Counted from the stretch's first letter, positions 44,180-55,425 are shown. The stretch: DNA of 64,000 nt from Salinisphaera dokdonensis (GCF_040361215.1 NZ_APND01000003.1:1-64000), one strand, 5' to 3'. Numbers and translations: made by a program. The notes: generated by a model not told the origin, from the sequence alone.

Positions 44180-45661
44180 ATGCCACGCTGCGCCATGACC
44201 GGAGTACGCGAACTGCTGCGCTGCCTGCAGCTAGTCACAATCGCCGCGCTTGCGCTCGCGCTGGGCACTTGCGTGTCGCGCCCCGGCCTGCTCGAACAGA
44301 TCGACACGCTGGGCACGCTGCGCGTGGCCACGGTGAATTCCGTGAGCACCTACTATCTGGATGCCGACGGGCCGACCGGTTTCGAATACGACCTGATCCG
44401 CGATTTTGCGCAAAAACTGGGCCTGCGCTTCGAGATGATCGTGCTGCCCGACCAGCAGGCGGTGCTCGATGCGATCGCCAGCGGCCATGCCCATATCGGC
44501 GTCGGCGTGGCCGTGAGCGAGCGTCGCCGCGGGCGCGTGCGTTTCACCCCGCCCTACGACGAGGCCGACCTCGAAGTCGTCTATCGCGTCTACAAGAACA
44601 AGCCCCAGACCCTGGCGGATCTTTCCGGTGATCTGGTGCTGCCGGCGAACACCGCAGTCGCGGACTGGCTGCGTGCCAATCGACCCGACGTGGCCTTCAC
44701 GGTCGATCCGCAGGCCAATACCGAGGAACTGATGGACCGCGTCGCCTCGGGCGATCTCGCCGCCACCATTGCCAATGCCGACATCGTGGCGATGAACCAG
44801 CGCTACTACCCGAAGCTGCGCGTGGCGTTCGATCTGGAAGACGTGCATCAGAAGACCGCCTGGGCAATGGCGGGTAACGGCGATGGCGGGGTGGACGACA
44901 CGCTCTACAACGAAGCGATCGCCTATCTGGAGGAAACCAAGGCCAACGGCCGCCTGCATATTCTGCGCGACCGCTACTTCGGCCATGTAAAACGTCTGGG
45001 CTTTGTGGGCGGCCATGAGTTCGCGCGCCAGGTCGACAACCGGCTGCATCTCTGGGAAGGCTACTTCCGCCGCGCGGCCGACGATTACGATCTGGACTGG
45101 CGCCTTTTGGCCGCGATCGGCTACCAGGAATCCCACTGGGACAAGAACGCGGTCAGCCCGACCACGGTGCGCGGCATCATGATGCTCACCCGCGCGGCCG
45201 CATCCGACATGAACGTCACCAACCGGCGCGATCCGGCGCAGAGCATCGACGGCGGCGCGCGTTACTTCATCCGCATGCTCAAGCGCATGCCCGAGGAGAT
45301 CGACCAGCCCGACCGCACCTGGTTTGCGCTGGCTGCCTACAACGTCGGTTACGGCCATGTGATGGACGCGCGCCGCCTGCTCGAAGCGCAGGGGCGCGAT
45401 CCCAATCTATGGGTGAACCTGCGCGATGCGCTGCCCTGGCTGACCCAGGAACGCTATATCGCCCAGACCCGCTACGGCTATGCACGCGGTCACGAGGCCG
45501 CCGCCTACGTGGGCAACATCCGCGCCTATTTCGACATTCTCACCTGGATGACGAACAACCGCACTACACAGGAACCGCCGGCGCTGGCCGAAGAGGAATC
45601 CGAAGGCGGCACCGAGGTCGCCGAGAGTCCGTCGATCTCCATCGATTCGCCGGCGTTCTAG
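44180..45661 (+). CDS. mltF: Membrane-bound lytic murein transglycosylase F
   Basis: MltF cleaves peptidoglycan glycan strands in the periplasm. The 493-residue protein has an N-terminal hydrophobic signal ending in ALGTC, an imperfect lipobox, then a solute-binding-protein-like regulatory domain (about 45-285: LRVATVNSVSTYYLDADGPTGFEYDL) and a lysozyme-like domain (about 295-460) with catalytic E317 in GYQESHWDKNAVSPT and the AAYNVGYGHV motif. An in-frame ATG at 44195 is an alternative start. It is a single gene facing the TonB receptor gene. Confidence 0.95.
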   Translation: MPRCAMTGVRELLRCLQLVTIAALALALGTCVSRPGLLEQIDTLGTLRVATVNSVSTYYLDADGPTGFEYDLIRDFAQKLGLRFEMIVLPDQQAVLDAIASGHAHIGVGVAVSERRRGRVRFTPPYDEADLEVVYRVYKNKPQTLADLSGDLVLPANTAVADWLRANRPDVAFTVDPQANTEELMDRVASGDLAATIANADIVAMNQRYYPKLRVAFDLEDVHQKTAWAMAGNGDGGVDDTLYNEAIAYLEETKANGRLHILRDRYFGHVKRLGFVGGHEFARQVDNRLHLWEGYFRRAADDYDLDWRLLAAIGYQESHWDKNAVSPTTVRGIMMLTRAAASDMNVTNRRDPAQSIDGGARYFIRMLKRMPEEIDQPDRTWFALAAYNVGYGHVMDARRLLEAQGRDPNLWVNLRDALPWLTQERYIAQTRYGYARGHEAAAYVGNIRAYFDILTWMTNNRTTQEPPALAEEESEGGTEVAESPSISIDSPAF

Positions 45662-45679
45662 ACCACTCCATCGTTCGAA

Positions 45680-45769
45680 CCACGCAGAACGTGGTCAGCC
45701 CATCGCTGAAGCGCCCGGCCAAAAACCGTCGGCCGGGCGTGACGAACGAGACCGCGCCCGAAGGCGCGG
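45680..45769. terminator. Three consecutive hairpins between convergent mltF and receptor genes
   Basis: Three perfect stems follow each other: ACCACG-CAGAA-CGTGGT (about 45680-45696), CGCCCGGCC with GGCCGGGCG (45712-45720 and 45731-45739), and CCGCGCC-CGAA-GGCGCGG (45752-45769). None has a clear T run. They fill the gap between the two stop codons and probably end transcription from both sides. Confidence 0.5.
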
Positions 45770-45780
45770 ATTCGTCAAGC

Positions 45781-47928
45781 CTAGAAATCCACCTGATAGC
45801 CAAGCTTGAGCGTGCGGCCGCGGCCCTTGAAGTAATACTCGTCGCTGATGCGTGCCGACTGCGAGTAGTAGGTGAAATAGTCCTTGTCGAAGACGTTGTC
45901 GATGCCGAACTGGGCACGCCCCACCGGTAACGCGTGGCTGAGCGACGCGTTGACCAGCGTGAAGCCGTCGAAATCGAGTTGCGGATCCTCGGTCTCGCGA
46001 TCGATGTAATGCACCGCCTGGATATAGGACGAGAAATCCGGGCTCCAGGTCGCACCCCAGGACGCCGTCACCGTATCGGGCGCGATATTGATGCCGGTCA
46101 GCTTGGTATCGACCCGGCCATTGCCGTTGGTGTCGGATCGGCCTTCGGCTTGCGCATAGGACAGATCGAATCGATGACGCTCGCCGACCTCGGCGCGGCC
46201 GGTCACTTCCAGACCATGGATCTCGGTCTTCTCGCGACTGCCGACAAACCTGCCGTCGCGCTCGGTCAGCCGCTGACCCAGATCCGAGTCGGACTGGTAG
46301 TAGCTCACTTCCAGCCCATAGCGCCCCCAGTCCAGGCGCGTGCCGACCTCACGGGTATCGGTCACGATCGGCGTGAGTTCCAGCAGGTCGTCCACATCCT
46401 GGCCAGGTGTGCTGATGCCACGCAGCACGCGCCCGACATCGGGCATGCCGAAGCCCTCGGAATAGCTGGCATAGAGCTGGCCCCAGGCGGTGGCCTGGTA
46501 GGTAAGCCCCGCGTTGTAGAGCGTTTCGGAGAACGACGGCTCGCCGCCACCGACATCCACGGCGTCGTCGGTCACGTTGCTGCGGTCGATGGTCGCGTAG
46601 TCATCGACCTTGAGCTTTGCATTCTCGCGGCGCACGCCACCGGTAACGGTAAGCGCTTCGGTCAGGTGCAGGTCGGTCTGCAGAAAGCCAGCATAGCTGC
46701 GAAAACGGGTTTCGGGCACATAGGTTCGCCCGGTATGCACGAGCACCTGCTGTGTCTCGTCCTGCAACAGGTCGACGCCGGTGGCGATGTCGACCAGCCC
46801 GTCGAACATGCCCTGACGATTGAACGTGAACTGCGAGCCGATCTTGTCGGATTCGTTGCGGGTCTGGTCGAAGGCCGGCTGCCCGTCCTCGGTGTAAGGG
46901 AAGAAAGGCGTGGTATCGAACTGGGCACGGAAACGCTGGGTATAGATCTGCGCATCCAGTTCGTTGCCGTGCCAATCGGCGTGTGAATAGGAAATTCGTG
47001 CGGTGGTGATGTTGTTGTAGCCGGGATCGCCGATCGGGTCGCCCTTCTCGGCGCCGGTCTCGACGCCGTTGGCCCGGTCGCCGACGACCGGCACGTAGTC
47101 GCCATTGCCTTCGAGGTCGAAGTGATTGAGCGACAACTGGATTTCCTGGTTATCGTCGATCCAGTAGCCGAGCTTTCCCAGCAGGTCGTAGCTGGTCGAG
47201 TTCTGTATTTCGCCGGGATAGGCGACGCCCACGGCTTCGTCGTTGCCATCATAGAAAACGCCGCGCTCCTGCCAGCTCGCGGCCACGAGGTAGTCCCACT
47301 TGCCCTTGGCACCGCTCACCCGGTAGTCCGCCTTGTAGCCGAGGCCGTCGGACTGGCCGTCGTCGTCGGTGGTGAGGCTGATACCGGCGTGCTGACTCAG
47401 CGTGCCTCCTTCCGGCCGCCGCGTGACGAAGTTGATGATGCCGCCGGTCGCGCCCAGGCCATGTTCGGCGCTTGCGCCATAGATGACCTCGATCCGCTCG
47501 ACCATGCTCAGATCGACCGTATAGCTGTCCCGGGAGCTGTCACGCAGCGGATTGGTCTGCGGCACGCCGTCGACGAGATACTGCGGGTCGCGCCCTCGTA
47601 GGGTTTCGCCCGCGTTGGATAGCTTCTGGCGGCTGGGCGAATAGGACGGAATCAGATTGGCCAGTACCTGGCCGGGGTCGCTGGTACTCGCCAGCTGCTG
47701 CTCGATCTGCTGGCGCTGGATCACCGTCACGCGGCGCGGCGATTTGTCCTTCTCCGTCTTGTTGCGTGTGGCACTCACGGTAATCGGGCCCAGATCGGCC
47801 TCGGTTAGCGGCTCCAGCGAGTCCTGTGCCTGCGCGGCAAACGCGATGGACGTGGATGATATAGCCATGGCGATAGCCGTAGCGGTCCCGTGAACGCCGA
47901 CCCGCGGCGTATTCCCCCTGAATTGCAA
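45781..47928 (-). CDS. TonB-dependent siderophore receptor
   Basis: The 715-residue outer-membrane receptor should import a ferric siderophore with TonB energy. It has a signal peptide (to about AAQAQ, residue 35), a TonB-box-like GPITVSATR, a plug domain (about 60-170: VLANLIPSYSPSRQ, LRGRDPQYLVDGVPQT, VERIEVIYGASAEHGLGATGGIINFVTR in parts) and a 22-strand barrel ending with an aromatic (GRTLKLGYQVDF). A Fur-box-like site lies 46-64 nt upstream. It diverges from a matching ABC import operon. The specific siderophore cannot be read from sequence; a catecholate or hydroxamate is equally possible. Confidence 0.93.
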   Translation of the reverse strand: MQFRGNTPRVGVHGTATAIAMAISSTSIAFAAQAQDSLEPLTEADLGPITVSATRNKTEKDKSPRRVTVIQRQQIEQQLASTSDPGQVLANLIPSYSPSRQKLSNAGETLRGRDPQYLVDGVPQTNPLRDSSRDSYTVDLSMVERIEVIYGASAEHGLGATGGIINFVTRRPEGGTLSQHAGISLTTDDDGQSDGLGYKADYRVSGAKGKWDYLVAASWQERGVFYDGNDEAVGVAYPGEIQNSTSYDLLGKLGYWIDDNQEIQLSLNHFDLEGNGDYVPVVGDRANGVETGAEKGDPIGDPGYNNITTARISYSHADWHGNELDAQIYTQRFRAQFDTTPFFPYTEDGQPAFDQTRNESDKIGSQFTFNRQGMFDGLVDIATGVDLLQDETQQVLVHTGRTYVPETRFRSYAGFLQTDLHLTEALTVTGGVRRENAKLKVDDYATIDRSNVTDDAVDVGGGEPSFSETLYNAGLTYQATAWGQLYASYSEGFGMPDVGRVLRGISTPGQDVDDLLELTPIVTDTREVGTRLDWGRYGLEVSYYQSDSDLGQRLTERDGRFVGSREKTEIHGLEVTGRAEVGERHRFDLSYAQAEGRSDTNGNGRVDTKLTGINIAPDTVTASWGATWSPDFSSYIQAVHYIDRETEDPQLDFDGFTLVNASLSHALPVGRAQFGIDNVFDKDYFTYYSQSARISDEYYFKGRGRTLKLGYQVDF

Positions 47929-47973
47929 AACTGCCCCCTTCGAAAGATCTCAGAACGATAATCGGCACCGACC

Positions 47974-47992
47974 GTAAATGATATTCATTCGC
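47974..47992. promoter_or_regulatory. Fur box upstream of the TonB-dependent receptor
   Basis: GTAAATGATATTCATTCGC matches the 19-bp Fur consensus at 13 positions on the minus strand by my hand alignment. It is 46 nt before the receptor start, the right place for iron-responsive repression. Confidence 0.6.
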
Positions 47993-48102
47993 ATTCATAG
48001 TTTGTATTGTGGGCCATGGTTTTCTGCGCAGGCCGTTTTGTGGGCCGTACCCGCGCGGCGCTCGACGACAGGGCCCCCAGTCGATCGGGCCACATTGAAG
48101 AT

Positions 48103-48121
48103 AACAATGATTCTCATTACA
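48103..48121. promoter_or_regulatory. Fur box upstream of the siderophore ABC operon
   Basis: AACAATGATTCTCATTACA contains the palindromic core AATGA-TTC-TCATT and matches 13 of 19 positions of the Fur consensus by hand alignment. It lies about 60 nt upstream of the binding-protein gene. Confidence 0.65.
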
Positions 48122-48181
48122 GTGCCCGATCGATATCCGCGCCCATCGGGGCACCGTCTTGACCGCGTCTAGAGGTCGCTC

Positions 48182-49162
48182 TTGCCGATCCTGAAGCCGA
48201 CCGCTCGCGCGCTGGCGACCTGCCCAGTCACGGCCCTTGCCGACCACGTGCCCGAAGCGACAAAGCTCGCCTCGCCCGCACGGCGACGGCTTTTGCTCGG
48301 TCTGGCTGCCAGTCTGCTGTCGCCCGCCTGGGCGGGCGCCGCACATCAGCCGCGCGTCGTCACGCTGTTTCAGGGCGCCACCGATACCGCCGTCGCGCTC
48401 GGGGTCACACCGGTCGGCATCGTCGAGTCCTGGCAGGACAAACCGGTCTACCCCTATCTGCGCCCAGACCTGGCCGGCGTGCCGCTTCTCGGCCTCGAAA
48501 CCCAGCCCAGCCTCGAACACATCGTGCAGCTCGAACCCGACATCATCGTCGCTTCACGTTTCCGGCACGCGCGTATCGAGCCGCTGCTGGCAAGGATCGG
48601 GCGCGTCGTCATGCTCGAAGATATCTATCGGTTTAGAGAAACACTGTCGGTGATGGCACAAGTGCTGGGCCGCGAGGCGCAGGCCGAGGCATGGCTTGCC
48701 CGTCTGGACGCGCGCATACGAAATCTGGGGACACGGCTACAAAAGCATTTCGATGACCGCTGGCCGCTCACCGTATCGCTACTGGATATTCGCGCGAACG
48801 AGGTGCGCAGCTATCTACCGCCCAGCTTCGGCGGCTCGATCCTGGCAGCGCTCGGTTTTCGCTGGAATGCCGCCAGCCGGCGTGCATCCGGCGTGTCGCT
48901 CAAGCTGAGCGGCGTCGAAAGCCTGCCCACGGTGGATGCGGATGTCTTCTTCGTGATGCTGCATAGCCGTAGCGCTGCGGTGGCGGCGCACTATAGACGC
49001 TTACAGGCTCATCCCCTGTGGCAACGCATGGCCGCACCGACGCAGAATCGGGTCTGGCCGGTCGAGGCGGTGCCCTGGGTGCTGTCCGGCGGGGTACTCG
49101 GCGTCATGCACATGCTCGACGATGTCGAGCACTGGCTGGCCCATGAATCAGGCCGCGCATGA
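48182..49162 (+). CDS. Iron-siderophore ABC transporter substrate-binding protein (FecB/FhuD-like)
   Basis: This 326-residue periplasmic binding protein of the helical-backbone type III fold should capture ferric siderophore for the FecCD permeases downstream. After a TTG start with AGAGG 7 nt upstream comes a twin-arginine-like signal (SPARRRLLLGLAASLL ... AWAGA, about 31-55). The mature part has RVVTLFQGATDTAVALGV, a LEHIVQLEPDIIVASRF segment and DDVEHWL at the C-terminus. The TTG start and RR signal are unusual but consistent. A Fur box precedes it; the stop overlaps the next gene by ATGA. Confidence 0.9.
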   Translation: MPILKPTARALATCPVTALADHVPEATKLASPARRRLLLGLAASLLSPAWAGAAHQPRVVTLFQGATDTAVALGVTPVGIVESWQDKPVYPYLRPDLAGVPLLGLETQPSLEHIVQLEPDIIVASRFRHARIEPLLARIGRVVMLEDIYRFRETLSVMAQVLGREAQAEAWLARLDARIRNLGTRLQKHFDDRWPLTVSLLDIRANEVRSYLPPSFGGSILAALGFRWNAASRRASGVSLKLSGVESLPTVDADVFFVMLHSRSAAVAAHYRRLQAHPLWQRMAAPTQNRVWPVEAVPWVLSGGVLGVMHMLDDVEHWLAHESGRA

Positions 49163-50151
49163 GCACGCGTATGCGACTGCTGATGCTGGCTGCCCTGCTG
49201 TTGCTCTGCGCGGCCACGAGCCTGATGGCCGGCGCGCACTGGTTGAGCCCTGTCGATATCTGGCATGCGGTCTGGATGCCGTCGGCCACGAACGTCGAGG
49301 ATCTGCTGATTCGTACGACTCGCATATCCCGCACCGTGCTCGCGATAACGGTGGGCGCCAGCCTTGCGGTCGCCGGCGGTATCCTGCAGACGCTGACCCA
49401 CAATCCGCTCGCGTCGCCGGGGATTCTGGGTATCAACGCCGGCGCGTTGTTTGTCGTGGTGCTGATCGCGACGTTCGGCGGCTTCGGTATCAGCTGGAGC
49501 CCCTACGCCGGCGCTTTCCTTGGCGCGGCCGTCGCGGCGGCTATCGTGTGGTGGCTGGCGATGCACCGGGCCACGTCCGCATCACCGCTGCGCCTGATCC
49601 TGGCCGGCGCGGCGTTGGCCGCACTGTTCAGCGCCTTCACGCAGGCGCTTCTGGTAATCGATCAACAGGGACTGGATGCGGCGCTGTTCTGGCTGGCGGG
49701 TTCGGTATCCGGTCGGCCACTCGACACCGCCTGGCCGCTTGTGGTCATCGCGGCGATCGGTCTATTGCTGAGTGCACCGTTGTTGCGCGATCTGAACGTG
49801 CTGTCAGCCGGCGATACCGTTGCCGCCTCTGTGGGCGTGCGTCTTCGCCGACTGCAAGCCCTTGCCATCGGCGCGATCGTGCTGCTCGCCGGTGCCTCCG
49901 TGGCCTTGGCCGGCAACATCGTGTTCATCGGGCTGATCGTGCCGCATATCGCGCGCCGCTTGCTGGCGGCCGATCTCCGCGTCTGGCTGCCAGGGGCTGC
50001 GCTGCTCGGCGCGATCCTCACGCTCGGCGCGGATATTGCCGCCCGCCTGCTCATCCAGCCGGGAGAAATACCGATCGGCGTCATGACTGCCCTGATCGGC
50101 GCCCCGCTTTTCATCATTCTCGTGCGCCGGCAGCGTAATGCCCATGTCTGA
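49159..50151 (+). CDS. FecCD-family siderophore permease, first
   Basis: The 330-residue polytopic protein belongs to the BtuC/FecCD permease family. Signatures include the TTRISRTVLAITVGASLAVAGGILQTLTHNPLASPGILG region, with the GxxQxxxxNPLAxPxxLG pattern, and the C-terminal GNIVFIGLIVPHIARRLLAAD loop that contacts the ATPase. About ten membrane segments are visible. It overlaps the binding-protein gene (ATGA) and the second permease gene. Confidence 0.94.
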   Translation: MSTRMRLLMLAALLLLCAATSLMAGAHWLSPVDIWHAVWMPSATNVEDLLIRTTRISRTVLAITVGASLAVAGGILQTLTHNPLASPGILGINAGALFVVVLIATFGGFGISWSPYAGAFLGAAVAAAIVWWLAMHRATSASPLRLILAGAALAALFSAFTQALLVIDQQGLDAALFWLAGSVSGRPLDTAWPLVVIAAIGLLLSAPLLRDLNVLSAGDTVAASVGVRLRRLQALAIGAIVLLAGASVALAGNIVFIGLIVPHIARRLLAADLRVWLPGAALLGAILTLGADIAARLLIQPGEIPIGVMTALIGAPLFIILVRRQRNAHV

Positions 50152-51172
50152 CACACGCGCCATCCGTTTCGGCAGCTGGTCGCGCCAGTTTGCCGGCACG
50201 CCGTGGCGACGTGCGCTGGCGGTGTTCGTGCTGGCCGGCCTGGTCGGAATTATGGGTTTGGTGATCGGAGCGGTAAAACTCTCGCCGCTGGCATTGCTGG
50301 ACGCAATGGCACACCCGGACAGCCAGGCCGGCCTGATCGCGCTGCAACTGCGCCTGCCCCGCTTGTTGCTGGCCCTGCTCTGTGGCGGCACGCTGGCGGT
50401 ATCCGGCTGGATATTCCAGCAGGTGATGCGCAACGCGCTCGCCTCGCCGGATACGCTGGGCGTGACCAGCGGGGCCAGTGCGGCTGCGGTCGCTTATCTG
50501 TCCTATCTGGCCGCGGACTGGGGCACGACAGGACTACCGCTGGCCGCGATGGGCGGCGCGCTGGCGGTGATTGCGGTGGTCTACGCGCTGGCTTGGCGCT
50601 CCGGCACCACGCCGCTGCGGCTCATACTCATGGGCATTGGCATGGCTGCGCTGTGCAGCGCGATCACGACGTTCATCCTGGTTTCCAGTCCACTGACCAC
50701 CACGCTTTCCGCCTATGTCTGGCTGACCGGCAGCGTGTACGGCGCGAACTGGGTCGAGGTGCGGCAACTGGCGCTGTGGTGCGCAGGCCTGGCCGTTTTG
50801 CTGGTGCCGTTGGTCCGGTTCGCATTACTGGCGCCGCTCGATGATGCGCTGGCTGTCGGCCTCGGCGTCCGGGTTCAGCGTACCCGCGCCCTGCTGACAC
50901 TCGTCGCTACCCTGCTCGCCGGCGTGGCGATTGCCTGGGGCGGTGCGATGGCTTTCGTCGGTCTCGTCGCGCCGCATATAGCCCGGCAGGTGACGCGAGC
51001 ACCCGGCGTGGCACAACTGCTGACCAGTGCCGCGCTGGGCGCCACGATTGTGATGCTCGCCGATCTGGTGGGACGAACACTGTTCCTGCCGCTGGATCTG
51101 CCGGCCGGAATTTTCGTGGCCGCCATCGGCACACCGTTCTTCCTCGCCCTGCTTCTGAGAGAGGCCCGCTAA
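50138..51172 (+). CDS. FecCD-family siderophore permease, second
   Basis: This 344-residue permease forms a heterodimer with the preceding one. It has the same family pattern: LPRLLLALLCGGTLAVSGWIFQQVMRNALASPDTLG and GGAMAFVGLVAPHIARQVTRAPG. The ATG at 50138 overlaps the first permease by 14 nt; an ATG at 50144 (MSDTRAI) is an equally good start. About ten membrane helices are expected. Confidence 0.93.
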   Translation: MPMSDTRAIRFGSWSRQFAGTPWRRALAVFVLAGLVGIMGLVIGAVKLSPLALLDAMAHPDSQAGLIALQLRLPRLLLALLCGGTLAVSGWIFQQVMRNALASPDTLGVTSGASAAAVAYLSYLAADWGTTGLPLAAMGGALAVIAVVYALAWRSGTTPLRLILMGIGMAALCSAITTFILVSSPLTTTLSAYVWLTGSVYGANWVEVRQLALWCAGLAVLLVPLVRFALLAPLDDALAVGLGVRVQRTRALLTLVATLLAGVAIAWGGAMAFVGLVAPHIARQVTRAPGVAQLLTSAALGATIVMLADLVGRTLFLPLDLPAGIFVAAIGTPFFLALLLREAR

Positions 51173-51175
51173 GCC

Positions 51176-51967
51176 GTGACCCGTCTTTCCGCACAAGGCA
51201 TCACCGCCGGCTATCAGCGCGCCGCGATCCTGCGCGATCTGACACTGGCGCTGCCCGAAGGCCAGCTATCGGTACTGATCGGCAGCAACGGCTGCGGCAA
51301 GAGCACGCTGCTGAAGACGCTTGCGCGGTTGCTCCAGCCCTGGTCCGGCGAGGTCTGTCTCGATGGCGCCGATATCCATCGCCTACCGACCAAGGCCGTG
51401 GCGACAACGCTCTCGCTGCTGCCGCAACAGCCGATTGCGCCCGAAGGGCTGACGGTACGCCAGCTCGTCGCGCTCGGACGTCACCCGCATCAGAGCTGGT
51501 TGTCGCAATGGTCCGAGCGCGACGAGGCCTGTGTGGAAGAAGCCCTGGCGCGTACCGATCTGGAGACGCTGGCCAGCCGGTCGGTGGATGCGCTGTCGGG
51601 CGGCCAGCGCCAACGGGCGTGGATTGCCATGGCCGTGGCGCAGGATACCCCGCTGATGCTGCTCGACGAGCCGACCTCCTTCCTCGACCTGACCCATCAG
51701 CTGGAAGTCCTCGACCTGCTTAAAGCCTTGAATCGCGATGCCGGCAAGACGATCGTCCTGGTCCTGCACGATCTGAATCTGGCCTGCCGGTATGCCGATC
51801 ACGTCGTTGCCCTGAAGGAGGGACAGATTCACGCCCAGGGCACGCCCGAAGAGGTCGTGACCGCAACCCACGTCCGCGAGATATTCGATCTGGAATGTCG
51901 GGTCATTGCCGACCCGTTCTTTGGCGTGCCGCTATGTATCCCGTTTGGCCGGGCAGCGACCGAATGA
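51176..51967 (+). CDS. Iron-siderophore ABC transporter ATPase (FecE/FhuC-like)
   Basis: The 263-residue ATPase powers the FecCD permease pair. It has Walker A GSNGCGKST (about 36-44), the Q-loop LLPQQPIAPEGLTVRQLVALGRHPH, the signature LSGGQRQRAWIAMA and Walker B PLMLLDEPTSFLDL, plus the switch His in LVLHDLNLACRYADHV. The start is GTG, 3 nt after the permease stop. The end overlaps fhuF (ATGA). Confidence 0.95.
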   Translation: MTRLSAQGITAGYQRAAILRDLTLALPEGQLSVLIGSNGCGKSTLLKTLARLLQPWSGEVCLDGADIHRLPTKAVATTLSLLPQQPIAPEGLTVRQLVALGRHPHQSWLSQWSERDEACVEEALARTDLETLASRSVDALSGGQRQRAWIAMAVAQDTPLMLLDEPTSFLDLTHQLEVLDLLKALNRDAGKTIVLVLHDLNLACRYADHVVALKEGQIHAQGTPEEVVTATHVREIFDLECRVIADPFFGVPLCIPFGRAATE

Positions 51968-52770
51968 GTGCGGTACCAGAAGCCCTCAGCGCCGGAGAGT
52001 GGCAATACCTGACCGGGCCGTTGCGGCTGACAAGCGCCGCCCGCGCAGGTCGTCATACCATGACCTTCGCCGCGTTCACCGACCTCGATCGCTGTCGCAA
52101 CGCGCTCGACCAACTGGGCCCGGTGATCGGCTCATCCTCGCGACGGGTGACGGCATCTTTGCTGTCCAAGCGTCTGGCGTTTCTGGCCACGGGCGCCTGC
52201 CTGTATGCGCTGTCGGCCTGCGACCGGGGAATCGATGTCTCACCGGATAATTGCCTGATCGATCTGGCGCACGACGGCAACCGCTGGACATCGCATCTCC
52301 CACTGCATGTGATCGACGCTAAAAACTGGCCCACCTCGAGGCGCGAGGCGGCCCGGGAGCACATCGTGGCGACATTGTTCGCCGGTCTGATCGCGCCGCT
52401 GTGGGACACATTGCATCAGGCAAGCGGCGTACCGATGCGCATGCTCTGGGAGAACACGGCGGTTCGCGTGTATTCACTGTACGAACGACGCTTGGCAGAG
52501 CTGACAGCCGCGGCCGCCGTCGCACGGCGCGACGACGATTGGCGCTTTCTACACGCGGCGCCATCAGCGCTATTCGGCTGGTCGGCGAATCCGATCGCCC
52601 GCTTCCATTCGCGGCCGCTCCCTATGGGCGACACTGACCCCGTCCGATTCCGGCGCACCTGCTGCCTGTATTACCAGGCCACCTCGCCGCCGAAATATTG
52701 CCGGACCTGCCCGCTGCTCAAACTCGCGCCGGCCCGGCGACCGGTCGCAAAACAACGCGACGCTGTCTGA
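51964..52770 (+). CDS. fhuF: FhuF-like ferric-siderophore reductase
   Basis: FhuF-type proteins are [2Fe-2S] reductases that release iron from imported siderophores in the cytoplasm. The 268-residue product ends with the expected cysteine cluster: RTCCLYYQATSPPKYCRTC, that is CC, 11 residues, C, two residues, C. An upstream in-frame start exists, but the ATG at 51964 overlaps the ATPase stop (ATGA), so translation is coupled. Having the reductase inside the uptake operon gives a complete route from receptor to iron release. The N-terminal half is weakly conserved. Confidence 0.85.
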   Translation: MSAVPEALSAGEWQYLTGPLRLTSAARAGRHTMTFAAFTDLDRCRNALDQLGPVIGSSSRRVTASLLSKRLAFLATGACLYALSACDRGIDVSPDNCLIDLAHDGNRWTSHLPLHVIDAKNWPTSRREAAREHIVATLFAGLIAPLWDTLHQASGVPMRMLWENTAVRVYSLYERRLAELTAAAAVARRDDDWRFLHAAPSALFGWSANPIARFHSRPLPMGDTDPVRFRRTCCLYYQATSPPKYCRTCPLLKLAPARRPVAKQRDAV

Positions 52771-52813
52771 ACCACGACGCCGAAATCAACGGCCCGCCGC
52801 ATACGGCAGGCAT

Positions 52814-52846
52814 AAAAAAGCGCGGGGCCGAAGCCCCGCGCTTTTA
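52814..52846. terminator. Bidirectional terminator between fhuF and cysH
   Basis: AGCGCGGGGC-CGAA-GCCCCGCGCT is a perfect 10-bp stem with a CGAA tetraloop (52819-52842). A runs on the left and T runs on the right make it a terminator in both directions for these convergent genes. Confidence 0.92.
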
Positions 52847-52868
52847 TCGATCCTCTTCTAACCTGTGA

Positions 52869-53498
52869 TCAGGCGGTGAAGCGGTTATGCAGGCCGCATT
52901 CGCGGTTGCCCAGCACCTTGGTCGGATCGTAGTAATTGGTCTCGTTCGGCAGACCGTGCTTCTCGCGATAGGCCGCCATGTCGTCTGCGGTCCATGCCAG
53001 CACCGGGGCGACCTTGACCACCGCATCCGGCGAATCCTGGGTCACGATCTCCATGTTCTTGCGGAACTCGGTCTGATCGCGACGTACTGCAGTAAGCCAG
53101 ACGTCCGGCGCCATGGCCTTCATCGCACGGCCGAACGGCTCGAGCTTGACCTGACGGGTGAACTCTTCGTGCTGCGGATCGTCCACGTCCGGGATGCCCA
53201 TCAGCGCGTCGCGACGCGCGGCAGAGGCCAGCGGATTGAACACGTGCACGTTGAGGTTCAGGTCGTTGATCAGCTTTTCGGCGAACAGATAGGTCTTGCG
53301 CGTGGCGTAGCCGGAATCGATCCAGACCACGTCCATATCCGGCTGGACCTGGGTGGCCAGATGCAGGATCACGGCTTCATCGGGGCCGAAGTTGGTGGTC
53401 ACGATGGTCTTGCCACCGAGGCCAGCCGCCCACTCGACGATTTCCTTGGGATGCTTGCCTTCGAGCTCGGCGTTGGCTTTTGCGACATCGACTTGCAT
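52869..53498 (-). CDS. cysH: Phosphoadenylyl-sulfate reductase CysH
   Basis: CysH reduces PAPS to sulfite in assimilatory sulfate reduction. The 209-residue protein has the N-terminal adenylyl-binding part (TTNFGPDEAVILHLATQVQPDMDVVWIDSGYAT), the RRDQTEFR arginine motif and the catalytic C201 in RECGLH near the end. The extra CC...CxxC motif of Fe-S APS reductases is absent, so PAPS is the likely substrate. It is shorter than E. coli CysH (244 residues). GAGGAAC precedes the ATG. No other cys genes are adjacent. Confidence 0.95.
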   Translation of the reverse strand: MQVDVAKANAELEGKHPKEIVEWAAGLGGKTIVTTNFGPDEAVILHLATQVQPDMDVVWIDSGYATRKTYLFAEKLINDLNLNVHVFNPLASAARRDALMGIPDVDDPQHEEFTRQVKLEPFGRAMKAMAPDVWLTAVRRDQTEFRKNMEIVTQDSPDAVVKVAPVLAWTADDMAAYREKHGLPNETNYYDPTKVLGNRECGLHNRFTA

Positions 53499-53741
53499 GT
53501 GCTGTTCCTCGTTCCTTTGGCCGTGTACACGGCAAATGGCTTGAAATTGGGCCGTCGCGCGTGTGCGAATACGCCAGATGATAGGCGCGTTCTCGTTATT
53601 TTAAAGGCGCACTCTTAGATCGATCGGTCATAAGGTTATTTTGCGCGCCGCTGTAGCGGGCGTATTCCAAGGCTGCGGCATTCAGTCCACGCGGCAGTTG
53701 GCTTACACTGGCGCTCTTTTCACCACCAAGGCCGCGTAACC

Positions 53742-55403
<1,662 letters not shown>

Positions 55404-55425
55404 TCGACTTCAGATGTAGAGAATC

